Notes: a model not told the origin generated them from the sequence alone. Counted from the stretch's first letter, positions 1 to 11,985 are shown. The stretch: DNA of 64,000 nt from Hedera helix (GCA_947179155.2 OX359280.1:10219501-10283500), one strand, 5' to 3'. Translations and numbers: made by a program.

Positions 1-448
1 TTCCATCAACCCAATTATTTTATAATAACCAAAATACCAAAGTACAATAATTAAAGTAATACTACAACAGCGATAATAATAAAATAATGTAAAAGCACAT
101 TACTGTGACAATTATTAGTTCAATAATTTCACATACAGTGTAATAATAATTATTGACTCAATAATATAACATACAGTATAATGATAATTATTAATTCAAT
201 AATATAAATATTGTGCACAAACAATTATTGATGAAATACCGTACGATAGTCACTTTATCAGATCAATAATATAAGACAATGTGCAATACTATATGCTACA
301 ATAAAATAACATGAAATACCGTATGCTACTATAATATTTATCACTGGATATTTTAATAGTTAAAAGTGATAGTACAGTTGACCATTTTTATTTTAAAATG
401 TTACTTCTATTGTTTTCTATATCCGACAATATTTCGTTGTGTGGTACG
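1..448 (-). repeat. Left part of an older gypsy LTR split by the chromovirus
   Basis: This stretch aligns by eye with the last 0.45 kb of the LTR found again at about 2790-3225 and 14320-14735, sharing the runs of short TTATT/CAATAATAT motifs and a GTTACTTCT-TTTTCTATATCCGACAA stretch. It stops at GTACG, where the younger element begins, and the same LTR resumes at 14909. It is therefore the left half of an older family member used as a landing site. No gene is visible. Confidence 0.8.
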
Positions 449-3270
449 TGTGACACATCCAAAATTGGGCCCACACAGCCCAAACTTGAGTTATTAAAAG
501 ACTACAACAAAATTATTACAAGGTAGTACAATGTTTAACAATACAGTGTATAATAATACACAACTAAGTATTCACTATTATTGTCACGCTATTTTACAAC
601 ACGTGAAAACTACGATAGTTATCCCTCGGACTCTCACTCCATCCCCAAACTAGACCCAGCTACGTTCTCATCTCCTGTTGAAAAATAATGGAACAAAAAG
701 AAAGCGTGAGCTCAAATAGCCCAGTAAAGAATATCATAACTAAGATAATGACGAATAAATTATCGTTAGCCTTCAACAGTTGTGTTCTTGATAGAATAAT
801 TTAAACAACAAGTTTTAACTCAACAACTGCAGTTAAGTTTTTAAACAAGGTTCAGATCAATGACTGCAGTAGAATAACAACCATTAGGAAAATCATATGG
901 ACCATGATGTCCACTCGCTTCTCTTTTTAGGAAAAATATCATCAACTTTTATCATCTGAAACACCACTGACCATGATAATACAAACTCACAGTTCCTGGT
1001 CATAATCATGCAAATCAACAATTCATCTTTGCACTACGAGCCAAAGATATTCAATATAACACCAACGGTCATGATTATACCAGTATTTAGCCTTTGGTCA
1101 TAATCATATCAAACAACAGTTCATCTTGCACTACGGACCAAAGAGAACTTTCACCACGTGTCATAAAAGACACCGAATAGATGTATCGCCTTTAACCTAT
1201 TATATCACCTTTAACCTATCATCTGTTCAACAATTATATCGCATCTGTGCCCCCGACCATAGATATTCACAACAGCTTGATTATTGATGATTAGTACAAA
1301 TAACAGTGATACAAATGATGAACAGAAGAAATAGGATAAACAATAAGATTCGAAAGTTTACTTTGTGCAAATTCAAATAATGTCCAAATTGTCAACATGT
1401 TGTGGAGTGAAATTCAAAAATGATATTCAAGATCCACAATTCAGAATAACGGTTACAATTCAATAGAAATGTTTAGAAAAATAAAAAGGTTCAATTGAAA
1501 TGATATTAGATGAAGCACAAACTATTAAGGAACATGTAATCATTTCAGGAAACTTTACCAAATAGTACTTACCATAGTAAGTTAAGAGTATAAAAGAAAT
1601 AATATCATTTACTATAGTAAGTTTGAATAATGGAAGATAAAAAAGATGGTATCCCTTATAAGTATAAAGAAAAATAATATCACTTACGAATATGAAAGAA
1701 AATGATATTACAAACGAATATGGAATAAAAGTGTCATGTGATAATTCGTGTAGACAAATTATTTCCACAAGAGACAAATAAGAAATTTACAAAGGGTTAT
1801 TCACCAACAGGCGGTAATCCGCGCAGTAAGGTTATTCCCACAATTTAATAAAATTTGAATACGAAGAGTTGTTCACTAAACAAGCCGTAATCCGCACAGT
1901 AAGGTTATCTCAGAGATTAATAAGGAATGAATACGAAAGGTTATTCACCAACAGGCGGTAATCCGCACCGTAGGGTTATTCCCACAATTTAATACATGGA
2001 AATAAATGACACATCTTATAAATAAGAAAGAAACGATATTATTTTCGAGAATCAAGGAATGATAATCCATTACAGTAGTACATTTAAGAGTATGAAAGAA
2101 AATGATATCCCTTACCTTAACACGTGACTGAATATTGATTTAAATGAGGTTGATCAACCTATATATTTATAATATAATTAGTAATTACCATATATAAATT
2201 TCAAAATGTATGATAACTCGTATAATATGAACTATCAAAATTATATATATTTAACATAATTTTTGTAGTATAATATAACAACTTTAAAATAGTTTTTAAA
2301 ATAATATTCCAAAATAAATCTTCCAAGAAAAGCTTTTAAAAATGAATCTTCTTAAAGAAGAGTCTTCTAAAGGAAGATTTGTGAATACCGTGAAAAATAG
2401 GAATTTATGAAATTACTACTCTTTAATAAAAGACTTACTTGAAAAATTCATGCACTCCTTTTGGCTTTCAAACACTCAAGATAACCTTACTATTTTTAGA
2501 GAAAACTCATAAAATACTTATAGAAAAATTTTATGTTTTAGGTGTGATTTTTCTATTCAGCTGAGCAACCTATTTATAGGAGAAAAGAAGTCACTGTGCG
2601 TGTAGTAGGTGGTTGGCGTGCTGCACGCCAGCCTAATTTTCTCAATTGGCAGCGCCGCCTGGCTGCCAAATTCTTCAGCAAATTTCAAATTTCATTCCTT
2701 ATGTGGTTCCCACAGAGGGCCCACATGTTTACTATTCTAAATAGTAAAATTAATTTATTTTATTTTTTTTAAATTTATTTATTTTTCATGTAGGTCCTAC
2801 ATATAAAATAAAATAATGCTACAACAATAATGTAATAAATACGTTACAGATTATTATTAATTTAATAATATAAATTACTGTGTATTTGCTACTGCGACAA
2901 TTATTTGGTTCAATAATTTTAATATACAGTGTAATGACAATTATTGAATCAATAATACAAAATACTGTGTAACAACAATTATTGATGAATATTGTGCAAT
3001 GACCACGTTATCAGATCAATAATATGAGACACTGTGCAATACCGTGTGCTACTGTAGAATACCTTATGCTACAATAAAATACCATGAATTACCGTATGCT
3101 ACTATTCTTTTATCACCAGTATTTTAACAGTTAAAAGTGATAACACCGTTGATTATTTTTATTTAGAAAGGTTACTTCTGTCATTTTCTATATCCGACAA
3201 ATATTTAGTTGTGGGGTCCACCAATGATGAAAATTTAAATTTTGTATTTCATAAAATTCGGGGTCTTACA
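449..3270 (-). repeat. 3' LTR of the chromovirus (left copy)
   Basis: Begins TGTGACAC and ends GTCTTACA on the plus strand, so on the element's own strand it starts TGTAAGACCCC, a common plant gypsy LTR start. It matches 11986-14903 along its length with scattered substitutions. It lacks about 125 bp near its right end that the other LTR has at about 14736-14860, which explains its shorter length. Confidence 0.92.
2570..2580 (-). promoter_or_regulatory. TATA box of the chromovirus LTR (left copy)
   Basis: On the minus strand this reads CCTATAAATAG, a near-perfect plant TATA box, in a position suitable for transcription towards lower coordinates. The second LTR has CTTATAAATAG at about 14093-14103. 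The downstream sequence is AT-rich, and no start site can be fixed from sequence alone. Confidence 0.5.
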
Positions 3271-3778
3271 ACCTCCCCTCCTTATGAAATTTTTTCCCCG
3301 AAATTGACGTACCTGGCATTACGAAGAGGTCATACTTAGATTTTATCTCGGATTCTAGCTCCCAGGTCATTTCCTCAGTATCTTGGTTCCTCCATAAAAC
3401 CTTAACTTGAGGTATAACCTTTAAGCGTAGGATCTGCTCCTTCATATCTAGGATGTTAACAGGTACCTCCTCGTACGTTAAATTCTCTACTATAACGTCC
3501 GGTTCTAACTCAATGTCGTGGTTTAGGTCCTTCACATATTTACGTAACATAGAAATGTGAAAAACGTTATGGATGCGGGACATACTTGGCGTTAAGGCTA
3601 GTCTGTAGGCTACAGTGCCTACTCGATCGAGGATTTCAAATGGGCCAATAAATCGAGGGTTGAGCTTTCCTCTCTTTCTGAATCTCGTAACTCCTTTCCA
3701 TGGAGAAACACGTAAGAATACATGATCTCCGACATTGAATCTCTCATCTCTCCGATGAAAACCAGCGTAACTCTTTTG
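3266..3778 (-). pseudogene. Integrase C terminus and chromodomain-like module
   Basis: An open minus-strand frame from a TGA at 3779-3781 to a TAA at 3266-3268, the stop lying just inside the LTR. It encodes the GPFEILDRVGTVAYRL stretch typical of the gypsy integrase C terminus, then HNVFHISMLRKYV, and then a chromodomain-like tail with VKVLWRNQ and a TWE motif. The tail is the targeting module that marks chromoviruses, thought to bind modified histones. The piece is the 3' end of pol. The TGA lies where the family normally has a sense codon, so the module is cut off from the catalytic core. Confidence 0.82.
3271..3283 (-). other. Polypurine tract
   Basis: Directly inside the left LTR the minus strand reads AAGGAGGGGAGGT, an uninterrupted purine run ending at the LTR. 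This is where plus-strand DNA synthesis would be primed. Its place fixes the left LTR as the 3' LTR and the element as minus-strand. Confidence 0.88.
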
Positions 3779-3870
3779 TCATTCTTGTACGGTCTGTATT
3801 TGTTGTCGGATCATTTGGATCTTTTCGGTCGTCAAGCGTACTAACTCGGGTCCCAACAGTTTTGCTTCTC

Positions 3871-4806
3871 CTACCTCATTCCAACATACTGAGAGTGACA
3901 CTTACATCCATATAAAGCCTCGAATGGAGTCATACCTATACTTGTTTGGTAACTGTTGTTGTAGGAAAATTCAACCAATGGCAAGTACTTATCCAAACTT
4001 CCTTTGAAGTCTAGTACGCAAAGTCTCAAAAGATTTTCTAGGGTCTGGATCGTCCTTTCTGATTGTCCGTCTGTTTGAGGATGATATGCAGAACAAAAAC
4101 GTAGTTCAGTGCCCATAGCTTTTTATAGACTGATCCAAAAGCGTGAAGTGAATCTAGGATCTCGATCAGAAACTATGGAAACTGGCATGCCATGCAATCT
4201 CACAATCTCATTTATGTACATAACGACAATACGCTCAAGTGAAAAGTTTTCTCGTATAGGCAAGAAATGAGCTGATTTGGTCAATCTATCTACGATGACC
4301 CAAATTACATCTAAGCCTTGAGAAACCTTGGGAAGACCTGTCATGAAGTCCATATTAATGTGTTCCCACTTCCATTCGGGAACCTCAAGTGATTGCAATT
4401 GACCCATAGGTACTTGATGCTCTGCCTTGACACGTTGACAAGTTAGGCACCTTGAGATAAACTCTGCAATCTCTCTTTTCATATCGTTCCACCAAAATGT
4501 ATGTCGAAGATCACGATACATCTTGGTACCTCCTAGATGGATTGCATACGGCGTGTTGTGTGCCTCCATCATTATTTTACGCTTCAATTCAGGATCGTTA
4601 GGAACACAGAGTCGAGAGTTGACTCGAAGTATTCCTTTCTCGTCGATTCTTGCTTTGGGAATAGCACCATCTTGTACTTTCTTCATCATCTTCATCAATT
4701 CCGGATCAGTAGCTTGAGCAGCTTTAATTTTATAGATTAAAGCCGACTCTACTTGCACTTGCGCAATCTTCAAGTGGGTCCCTGGTATCCTTAGCTCTAT
4801 CTCCAT
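3871..4806 (-). pseudogene. Integrase zinc finger and catalytic core (broken)
   Basis: Minus-strand frame with an N-terminal HHCC zinc-binding part (HLGGTKMYRDLRHTFWW followed by CLTCQ). The DDE core has its first Asp in INMDF, the second in SDRDPRF and the Glu in TDGQSERTIQTLEN. This enzyme would insert the cDNA copy. An in-frame TAA at 4123-4125 replaces a probable Gln codon between the second Asp and the Glu, and a one-base loss near 3893 shifts the frame after YGCKCHS. A further TAA at 4810-4812 separates it from the RNase H region. All three catalytic residues survive although the gene is dead. Confidence 0.9.
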
Positions 4807-4812
4807 CTTTTA

Positions 4813-5163
4813 TAAATCATGTAAAATACACTTTTGTGTTGTCAGCAGTGCACTTGTACTCGCATAAGATCTTCTGCTCAAAGCATCAGCTACATCGTTA
4901 GCCTTTCCCGGCTAATACTGGATGGTGTGATCGTAATCCTTTAACAGTTCAAGCCAACGTCGTTGTCGCATGTTAAGTTCCTTCTCAGTGAAGAAATACT
5001 TGAGGCTTTTATGATCCGTATAGATATCCATTTTTTCTCCGTACAAGTAGTGTCTCCAAATCTTCAACGCGAAAACGACCGCTGCCAACTCTAGATCATG
5101 AGTAGGGTAAATTTTCTCATAATCTTTGAGTTGTTGAGAGGCATAATAGGCTAACCTTTCCAT
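4813..5163 (-). pseudogene. RNase H C-terminal part and connection (broken)
   Basis: Encodes YASQQLKDYEKIYPTHDLE, then a conserved block with YTDHKSLKYFF and QRRWLELLKDYD, the second half of a gypsy RNase H, followed by PGKANDVADALSR leading to the integrase. The enzyme would degrade the RNA strand during reverse transcription. A TAG at 4912-4914 replaces the Trp normally found before PGKAN. A one-base deletion near 5150 puts this part in a different frame from the reverse transcriptase upstream. Confidence 0.88.
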
Positions 5164-6010
5164 GTTGCATAAGAACGCAACCTAAACCTTTCCCTGAAGC
5201 ATCGCTATATATGACGAATTCTCCTGATCCTGATGGTATGGTCAGAACAGAAGCTGAAACAAGTCTTTTCTTGAGTTCTTGAAAACTTTTCTCGCATTCC
5301 TCGTTCCATACGAATTTTGTACTTTTTCGAGTTAGCTGAGTTAATGGAGTGGCGATTCGAGAAAATTCTTCTACGAATCTCCGATAATAACCAGCTAAAC
5401 CCAGAAAACTTCGAACTTCGGTTACTGTCTTGGGTTGTTCCCAATTTAGTATTGCTTCAATCTTCACAGCGTCAACCGATATTCCCTGTTTTGAAATTAC
5501 ATGCCCAAGGAACATGACTTCCTCAAGCCAGAACTCACATTTCTTCAACTTGGCATATAGTTTATTCTCACAAAGCTTTTGGAGTATCAATCTCAGGTGT
5601 TGTTCATAATCCTCACAACTCTTGGAAGATATGAGGATGTCATCAATAAAGACAACCACAAAATGATCCAAATATTCTTTGAATATTCAGTTCATCATGT
5701 CCATGAAAGCTGCAGGAGCATTGGTTAGTCCAAAAGGCATGACTAAGAACTCATAATGCCCATAACGAGTTTTGAAAGCAGTCTTTGGAATGTCCTCAGC
5801 TTTAACCTTTAACTGATGATATCCAGAACGGAGATCAATCTTTGAGAAATGTTGAGCATCTTGTAATTGATCAAACATGTCATCGATCCGAGGTAACGGG
5901 TACCTTTTTTTGATGGTGACATGGTTCAATTCTCGGTAGTCAATGCACAATCTCATACCCTCGTCTTTCTTTTTCACAAATAAAATAGGAGCACCCCCAA
6001 GGTGATGCAC
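5117..6010 (-). pseudogene. Reverse transcriptase and RNase H start (broken)
   Basis: Two minus-strand frames (5687-6010 and 5117-5671) together hold the gypsy reverse transcriptase. Motifs seen are LCIDYRELNHVTIKKRYPLP, FSKIDLRSGYHQLKV, MPFGLTNAPAAFM, the catalytic box FIDDILIS, the FLGHVISKQGI region and FLGLAGYYRRFVEEFS. RNase H begins at VIYSDASGKGLGCVLMQ. The frames are separated by a TGA at 5687-5689, where the family normally has Arg. The C-terminal end of the second frame is off-frame because of the deletion near 5150. The reading is secure; function is lost. Confidence 0.93.
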
Positions 6011-6397
6011 TTGGACGAATGAAACCGATATCCAACAATTCCTGTAGTTAGACTTTTAACTCTTGAAGTTCAATGGGAGCCATTCGATATGGAGCTTTGG
6101 AAATGGGCTTGGTACTGAGTTCAAAATCAATACAAAATTCAATTTCACGGTTTGGGGGTAAGCCAAGAAGTTCCTCAGAAAAAACGTCAAAAAACTCATT
6201 AATAATGGGAATATCATTCAAGTTTGACGTGTTTTTGTTTAAATCAGTAACATGAGCTAAAAAGGCTCGACATTCCTTTTTCAATAAACGAATGGATTTA
6301 TGGCTAGAAATAACAGTTATAGATTTCAATGGTTTAGTTGCTTGAATTTGCATGACAGGTTGATTAGGAATATAAAAACTAATAATCTTATGAAAAC
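6011..6397 (-). pseudogene. Protease end and protease-RT linker (broken)
   Basis: The frame 6048-6353 encodes the linker between protease and reverse transcriptase, with FFDVFSEELLGLPPNREIEFCIDF and the KAPYRMAPIELQELK block that precedes the polymerase in plant gypsy elements. A TAA closes it at 6048-6050. The conserved LLDIGFIRPSASPWG stretch then follows, with a frameshift near 6000. Its 5' side is cut at 6397 by the inserted solo LTR; the missing protease part resumes at 10857. Confidence 0.85.
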
Positions 6398-7540
6398 TGT
6401 GACGACCCCGAATCCGGGTTCCTTTAACCTCGGATCCGGTTCAACACCAGTACTATATTTTCCTTATTGTTCATGAATTACAATAATATTATAATTGTTA
6501 AATAATCATTTATTTACAATTCTACAATATCTCTTTCTATTCTAGAATCGCAATCTTTAAACAAACTCAGTATGTCTCAATATCATACATGATACGACAT
6601 TCTATTACAATCATTTTGAGTATTTAACACACATATTATATACCAACTAAGTCTTATACTACACAATCATTTTACCTATCCAATACGGACTAATATCTAC
6701 AATAGATATTTAGACCTTCAGTGAAAGTAGTATGCATTCCTGTTTCTTAATCTTTATCAAAAACTTCGAATAACTTGCACTATCTAAAAATGTTGGTTTT
6801 AAGCAAGAATGAGTACGACTGCTCAGCAAGTTTAACAGTTACACGTAGCACATTACATGCTTTATATATTATACATGCTCTGCATTTTATTCTTACATTA
6901 TGCATTTCATATTTTTCATTTTATGAATGATTCATACTTCTTATAATAATCAACTAGCATCTAACAAATTTATGCTTCATATTTACACATAGTTTTCATG
7001 TAGTCATACCACATTCTGCTCATCTACCACAAACATCATCAATATATCTTCATATTATCAATTTAAATCACATTATAGCATATTATTAATGCATGTAGGA
7101 GCAAGTTCTAAAAAACTTATCTAGTTCGCTTATACTATTTACGTTTATTTGCGTCTTTCGTTCAACCTATAATTTATATATATAATCGACATAATCATTA
7201 GTTACAATGACTATTAATTAGTCTTAACTTAAGACCTTAACTTCAAATTATTAATTAACTCTTTAGTTGTCCGACCAATGAACCTTTACGTTCCGGACAA
7301 AAACTCTAGCCCAACAAACCTAGTTGGATATGTCGGTAAACTTAACCAACTTGCACCTTCACTACACGTTCTTCGTACGACTTACTTTTAATAAGTTATC
7401 TAAAATTTAGTCACAAATTGACTATTTATATCGGTTTAATTTAATTAAACATTCTTCTTTTACATAGCTTAATGATTTGGAGATTTAATAATGTACCAAA
7501 TACTTCAAAATATTATCTACCTTTGATAATATACAACTAC

Positions 7541-8165
7541 ATTAAAATATTATTAATTATTTAATAATATTTTAATCACTTATTAATATTATTAATTATT
7601 TAATAATATTTTAATCACTTACTAATATTATTAACCATTTAATAATATTTTAATCACATATTAATATTATTAACCATTTAATAATATTTTAATTACTTAT
7701 TAATATTATTAATCATTTAATAATATATTAATCACTTATTAATATTCTTAATCATTTAATAATATTTTAATCACATATTAATATTATTAACTATTTAATA
7801 ATATTTTAATCACTTATTAATATTATTAACCATTTAATAATATTTTAATCACATATTAATATTATTAATCATTTAATAAGATTTTAATCACTTATTAATA
7901 TTATTAACCATTTAACAAAAAAATTTACTCACATATTAATATTATTAACCATTTAATAATATTTTAATCACCTATTAATATTATTAAGCATTTAATAATA
8001 TTTTAATCACTTATTAATATTATTAATTATTTAATAATATTTTAATAACATATTAATATTATTAACCATTTAACAATATTCTAATCTCTTACTAATATTA
8101 TTAATTATTTAATAATATTTTAATCATTTATTAATATTATTAATTATTTAATAACATTTTCATTA
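7541..8165. repeat. 39-bp palindromic AT minisatellite in the solo LTR
   Basis: About sixteen tandem copies of a unit of about 39 bp built from TTAATATTATTAA, a short spacer CCATT or similar, TTAATAATATTTTAA, then TCAC. The two halves are nearly inverse complements, so each unit can fold into a hairpin. The same array is in the related solo LTR at 51487-52070, so it belongs to the LTR family. Beyond 8165 the units decay. Confidence 0.9.
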
Positions 8166-9343
8166 AATGCCAATGTTATTATTCATTTAGTAACCTTTTA
8201 ATCTCATAATAATATTTTAATAATCTTTAAACCATACAAATAGTTAACTTTTTAATAGTGTTAACCTTAGTCTTTATTTTATACCTTTAACTACCAATTA
8301 GTCATTAATAGACTTTATATATATTTGGTTTAATATTCAAACACATTCATTTTACAAGTTTATATTAGGTTTTAAGTTTCTAACGATGTTTCGTTTAGAC
8401 TTTTAATTAACTGACAAGTTAAACTGAAGTTCTAAATTGAAAAAACTTTAAAATATCAAAATTTTGACATTTAACACTGTACCAGCGCTGGCGGCGCTAG
8501 TCATAGGCTTATTCTAGCGTCGGCGGCGCTCAAAGCAAAATGTCCAAGCCCTGGCAACGCTCGTTTTGACTGCCCGGACCTCTTTTACTAAAACTGTCAT
8601 AACTTCTTCATTTTAAAATATTTTTGGGTGATTCTTGAGTCCATTCTTATCAGAATTTCCCCCTCTGCAACTTCTCTTTGAATTACAAATCCAAATTCCG
8701 ATCGAAACTAGACTAAAAACTGCTCGCAATGACAAAGTGAAAACTAACTTCACAAATTCTTGGTTTTAATTGTTCAAACTTGAATAAAATAAACTCTACA
8801 CATCCAACTGACACCAACTTAGTGTTGTTGTCTTCCTAACTTCTTGTTTTACAACATTTCATGGTTCAATCATATTTTTGAAAATGTTTTGACAAGAAAT
8901 TTAAGATCGAACCATTTAGGGTTTTACCGATAATTCGCAATATGAAATTTTCTTCCATTTATTTGCATACCACACATACCAATACTTTTTTTAAACATAT
9001 TAAACCATGAATCTACCTATATATCATAGATTTAGACTTCTAGAGCATTAAAATAACTTTTGATCAGTTAAAAATACTTTTTTGACCGATTAAAACATAT
9101 ATATACTATAAAAATGAACTAAAGAAAGTTTAGAACACTTTTTAACCTCTTGGAGATGGATGCTCTTCTTCTTCTCCTTTCAAAGTATGTTATGAAGCTA
9201 TGTGTCATCCACCAAGCTCCTCCTCTAGCAATCTCCTTCAACTCACAAGTGTTCTCTTTATTTCTCTCTTGGAATGCTTTCACTTTTTCTCTCTAGAAAT
9301 GCTTACAAATGAGCTAACCAACACAAACCATTGGTGCAACACT

Positions 9344-9353
9344 CTATATATAG
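9344..9353 (-). promoter_or_regulatory. TATA box of the long solo LTR
   Basis: CTATATATAG on the minus strand, followed downstream by a purine-rich transcribed-looking stretch. In the related solo LTR the corresponding place, 53104-53117, reads ACTATAAATATAGT on the minus strand. Conservation of the box in two copies supports it as the LTR promoter. Confidence 0.45.
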
Positions 9354-9575
9354 CACTCCCTTAATCATCATCAACATTCACTAATCAACTAGCATTGGTC
9401 AAATTAAGAGCTAATTATGCTTATTATAGCATGGAATGACCACATGATAGACATTTTGAATGACCATTTGATTGACTAGGGTTAGTGGGGGTTTGTTGAA
9501 CCAACTTTGTACCCAAAATCAACCAACAAGCAACATTTCCATCTTTGTGGGCCCCAAAATTCGGGATTTCCATTT

Positions 9576-9578
<3 letters not shown>

Positions 9579-9639
<61 letters not shown>
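9579..9639. repeat. Compound (TA)n-(CA)n microsatellite
   Basis: A run of TA dinucleotides to about 9620 followed by CA to 9639. The repeated amino acids in the reading frames across it are artefacts of the repeat. Confidence 0.95.
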
Positions 9640-10591
9640 TGACTTATACATGAACATTGGGCTCCACTTTGGACCTTAGAATTTAATCTATTGGGCTCAT
9701 CATTTAATTTGTTTGGGCTCAATTTTAATTATTGTATTGGGCTAACATTAACTAACACGTGTTACTTGTAATTAAAACAAGTATTGGGCTTGATTAATTA
9801 TTACATGGATCAATGTTTAAATTAAATTACATGAACTACTAGATTAATTAATTTGACCTAGATTAATACCTCATTTGAATTTAAAATATAATTCAACTAG
9901 ACTTGCTTTTAATTATTCTACCACCTTGGGTTACATAATTAACTCGTCCATGGTTAATTCTAATCACCATATTTATTCACCTAGCAATTAACCAACGTTT
10001 GGTTAATGCTCTCTCTTGTCTACCAACTTGGGTTATTCAATTAACCCTACACTAGTTAATTATCTACACTCAATCAATACTTGAAATTTCCCAACACTTT
10101 GACCATCATTTGACTTTAATGGTTTGGGCTACATAGTTTACTTTTTTATTGGGCTCTCTTATTTAATTACTCACTTCATGCAATTATTCCCATATTGGGC
10201 TAAAAACTATAATTCTTTTAGGCAAGTCCACTAGTAGTAATTAAATTACTTGGACTCTTCATGAGATTAAATCTTTAAATTTATTTGTATCTCTTTATAA
10301 TTGCTAACAAGACTTACAACAATTAACACATTGGACTTGTTTTAAATTTACTTTTGAATCCTACATATCCACTTAATAATTAAGTTAATTACTTAATTAA
10401 ATACTTCTCATTATTGTCATTCAAGACAATCCTTCTAGTTTTACAATAACTTTAACTCATAACTAATATAACAAACTTAATTAATTATATTTCATGACTT
10501 TTCTTCTTACTTCATATTTAAACTAATTAATTTATTAGTTTTATTGAGTACTAACTTACTCATCCTCTTATTTGGCTAACAAGCACACTTT

Positions 10592-10594
<3 letters not shown>

Positions 10595-10629
<35 letters not shown>
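10595..10629. repeat. (TA)n microsatellite in the solo LTR
   Basis: A pure TA run. The related solo LTR has a much shorter TA run at about 54452-54464, so the repeat has changed length since the copies diverged. Confidence 0.9.
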
Positions 10630-10630
<1 letters not shown>

Positions 10631-10856
10631 CACCTTCACTTCTCAAATGAATTTATTTCCTTAATAAATTCTCTACATGCATCATTAAAATATTTCCACA
10701 TTTAATTTCTAACAATTAAATTATGTTAAAAAAAAATTGTTTACCCATTTTCTACACATTTTACTTCTCCAATTCTAGGTTTTAAATCTTAACCTTGAAT
10801 TAAATCAATTAAGATATTATCAAAAATCTTAGAAATATCTGGGATATTACAAAAAC

Positions 10857-11130
10857 AATCAATTTTAGCATGATGGGTAGTCAACCAATCAATTCTTTAA
10901 ATCACATTAAATTCATGCATCTCCAAAGAAATAAGGTTAACAAGTAATGTGAGGTTGTTGATTTGAACTAGGCAAGATTTATAGACAGTAGATGTGATAG
11001 ATATTTCTCCCAATGGGGTTTCAACTGATAAGCCAAAGTCCAAATTTTAAGGAGTTAAGTTTAATCGTTGAGCACACGTAGGTGAGATAAAAGAATGGGT
11101 AGAGCAAATATCTAACGTGGCATAAACTTC
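10857..11130 (-). pseudogene. Aspartic protease remnant of the chromovirus
   Basis: Minus-strand translation gives CSTHSFISPTCAQRL, matching the region around the active site of gypsy proteases, and then PLGEISITSTVYKSC. The expected Asp-Ser/Thr-Gly triad reads Asp-Ile-Cys, so the active site is lost. There is a stop in the middle (after LNLTP). The sequence ends at the solo LTR junction and its other side is at 6397. Confidence 0.75.
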
Positions 11131-11790
11131 TCAGGAATTTATAAATAGCTTACCGGTTATCACTTCATTCGGTTTCTTTACTATTATCATCAAATCGAAT
11201 CCCGAATACTTCATCCGGATCTTCACGTATTTCAACCATGGGAATACCACTGAATAATTTTCTTGCAAACTGTTTCTCGGGTTCATCAACTTTATCAGTA
11301 GTAACGTACCAATGATTTTCATTAAAATAGTACTTTCGATAGACTGCAGTTTCCACGATAATGACTAACTTAACCTGAATTCCTCTAAATTGTAATACCC
11401 AAAAGTATAGAAACATCATTTTTAAATAATCTTGAAAATCATAACTGAAACACCATAAATCCTAAAGACTTATATGAAAAGTCCATATATTCTGATCTTT
11501 TGTTATAGAGTATAACCAGGATATATGACTTTCCCAATTAGTGAGCAGATTAAAGGCAATAATTTTCGCAAGTTCATTACATCCTTTAATTGCTTCTAAG
11601 AACAGATCTGGAACGACTGTAGTAGAGCTTTCACCTTCATCCTTCCTGGCTAGAACACGAATAAATTTTACCTTAGGCAAAAAATTCAACTCCGAGTTTG
11701 TAGAAGAATTGTTTATGGCCTCTTGATTCTCAACTACATTGGCTTCGGGAATTCCATAGTTAATTCTTGATTTCCAGATGTCATACTTTA
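11131..11790 (-). pseudogene. Unidentified coding-like remnant where gag should be
   Basis: Between the protease and the primer binding site there is only about 0.85 kb, too short for a chromovirus gag, and no CCHC zinc knuckle is visible. Instead the minus strand has two protein-like frames. One, at 11462-11689, has VKFIRVLARKDEGESS and LFLEAIKGCNELAKI. The other, at 11165-11419, has KYYFNENHWYVTTDKVDEP and FGIRFDDNSKE. Composition looks like real coding sequence rather than AT-rich noise. I do not recognise the family; it could be a diverged gag piece or captured host sequence. Confidence 0.4.
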
Positions 11791-11971
11791 ACTGTGATCA
11801 CAAAATAAATGTTAGTTTAAACAAACTGACTCGTCACTCTCTGTCCCTACATTCAAATCGACTCGTTAGATAACAAAATCTAATTTAGGTGGGACACACT
11901 AGTGACTGATTCTATTCGTCTCTCCCTTCTTAGTTCTAACCCCAGATCTCCATTAAAGACCATATCCCTAA

Positions 11972-11983
11972 GCTCTGATGCCA
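11972..11983 (-). other. Primer binding site (initiator Met tRNA type)
   Basis: On the minus strand this reads TGGCATCAGAGC, one base from TGGTATCAGAGC, the usual complement of the plant initiator methionine tRNA 3' end. It lies two bases inside the right LTR, where minus-strand DNA synthesis would start. Confidence 0.88.
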
Positions 11984-11985
11984 AC

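Larger units (their letters stand above)
6398..10851 (-). mobile_element. Solo LTR (4.45 kb) inside the chromovirus pol
   Basis: Begins TGTGACGACCCC and ends GATATTACA, flanked by the identical 5-bp duplication AAAAC at 6393-6397 and 10852-10856. No internal domain, polypurine tract or primer site lies inside. A related solo LTR of the same family occupies 50550-54693. The chromovirus protease sequence reads on from one side to the other, proving the insertion is younger. On the minus strand it begins TGTAATATCCCAG, as gypsy LTRs often do. It contains an AT minisatellite at 7541-8165 and two (TA)n tracts. A solo LTR of this kind arises when two LTRs recombine and the body is lost. Confidence 0.93.

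Noticed and set aside
1460..1777. 105-codon minus frame in the left LTR
   Set aside because: Lies wholly in LTR sequence, is hydrophobic and AT-driven, and is not kept in the right LTR.
7541..8165. CRISPR-like array of regular repeats
   Set aside because: Units are contiguous without unique spacers and lie in a plant LTR; it is a minisatellite.
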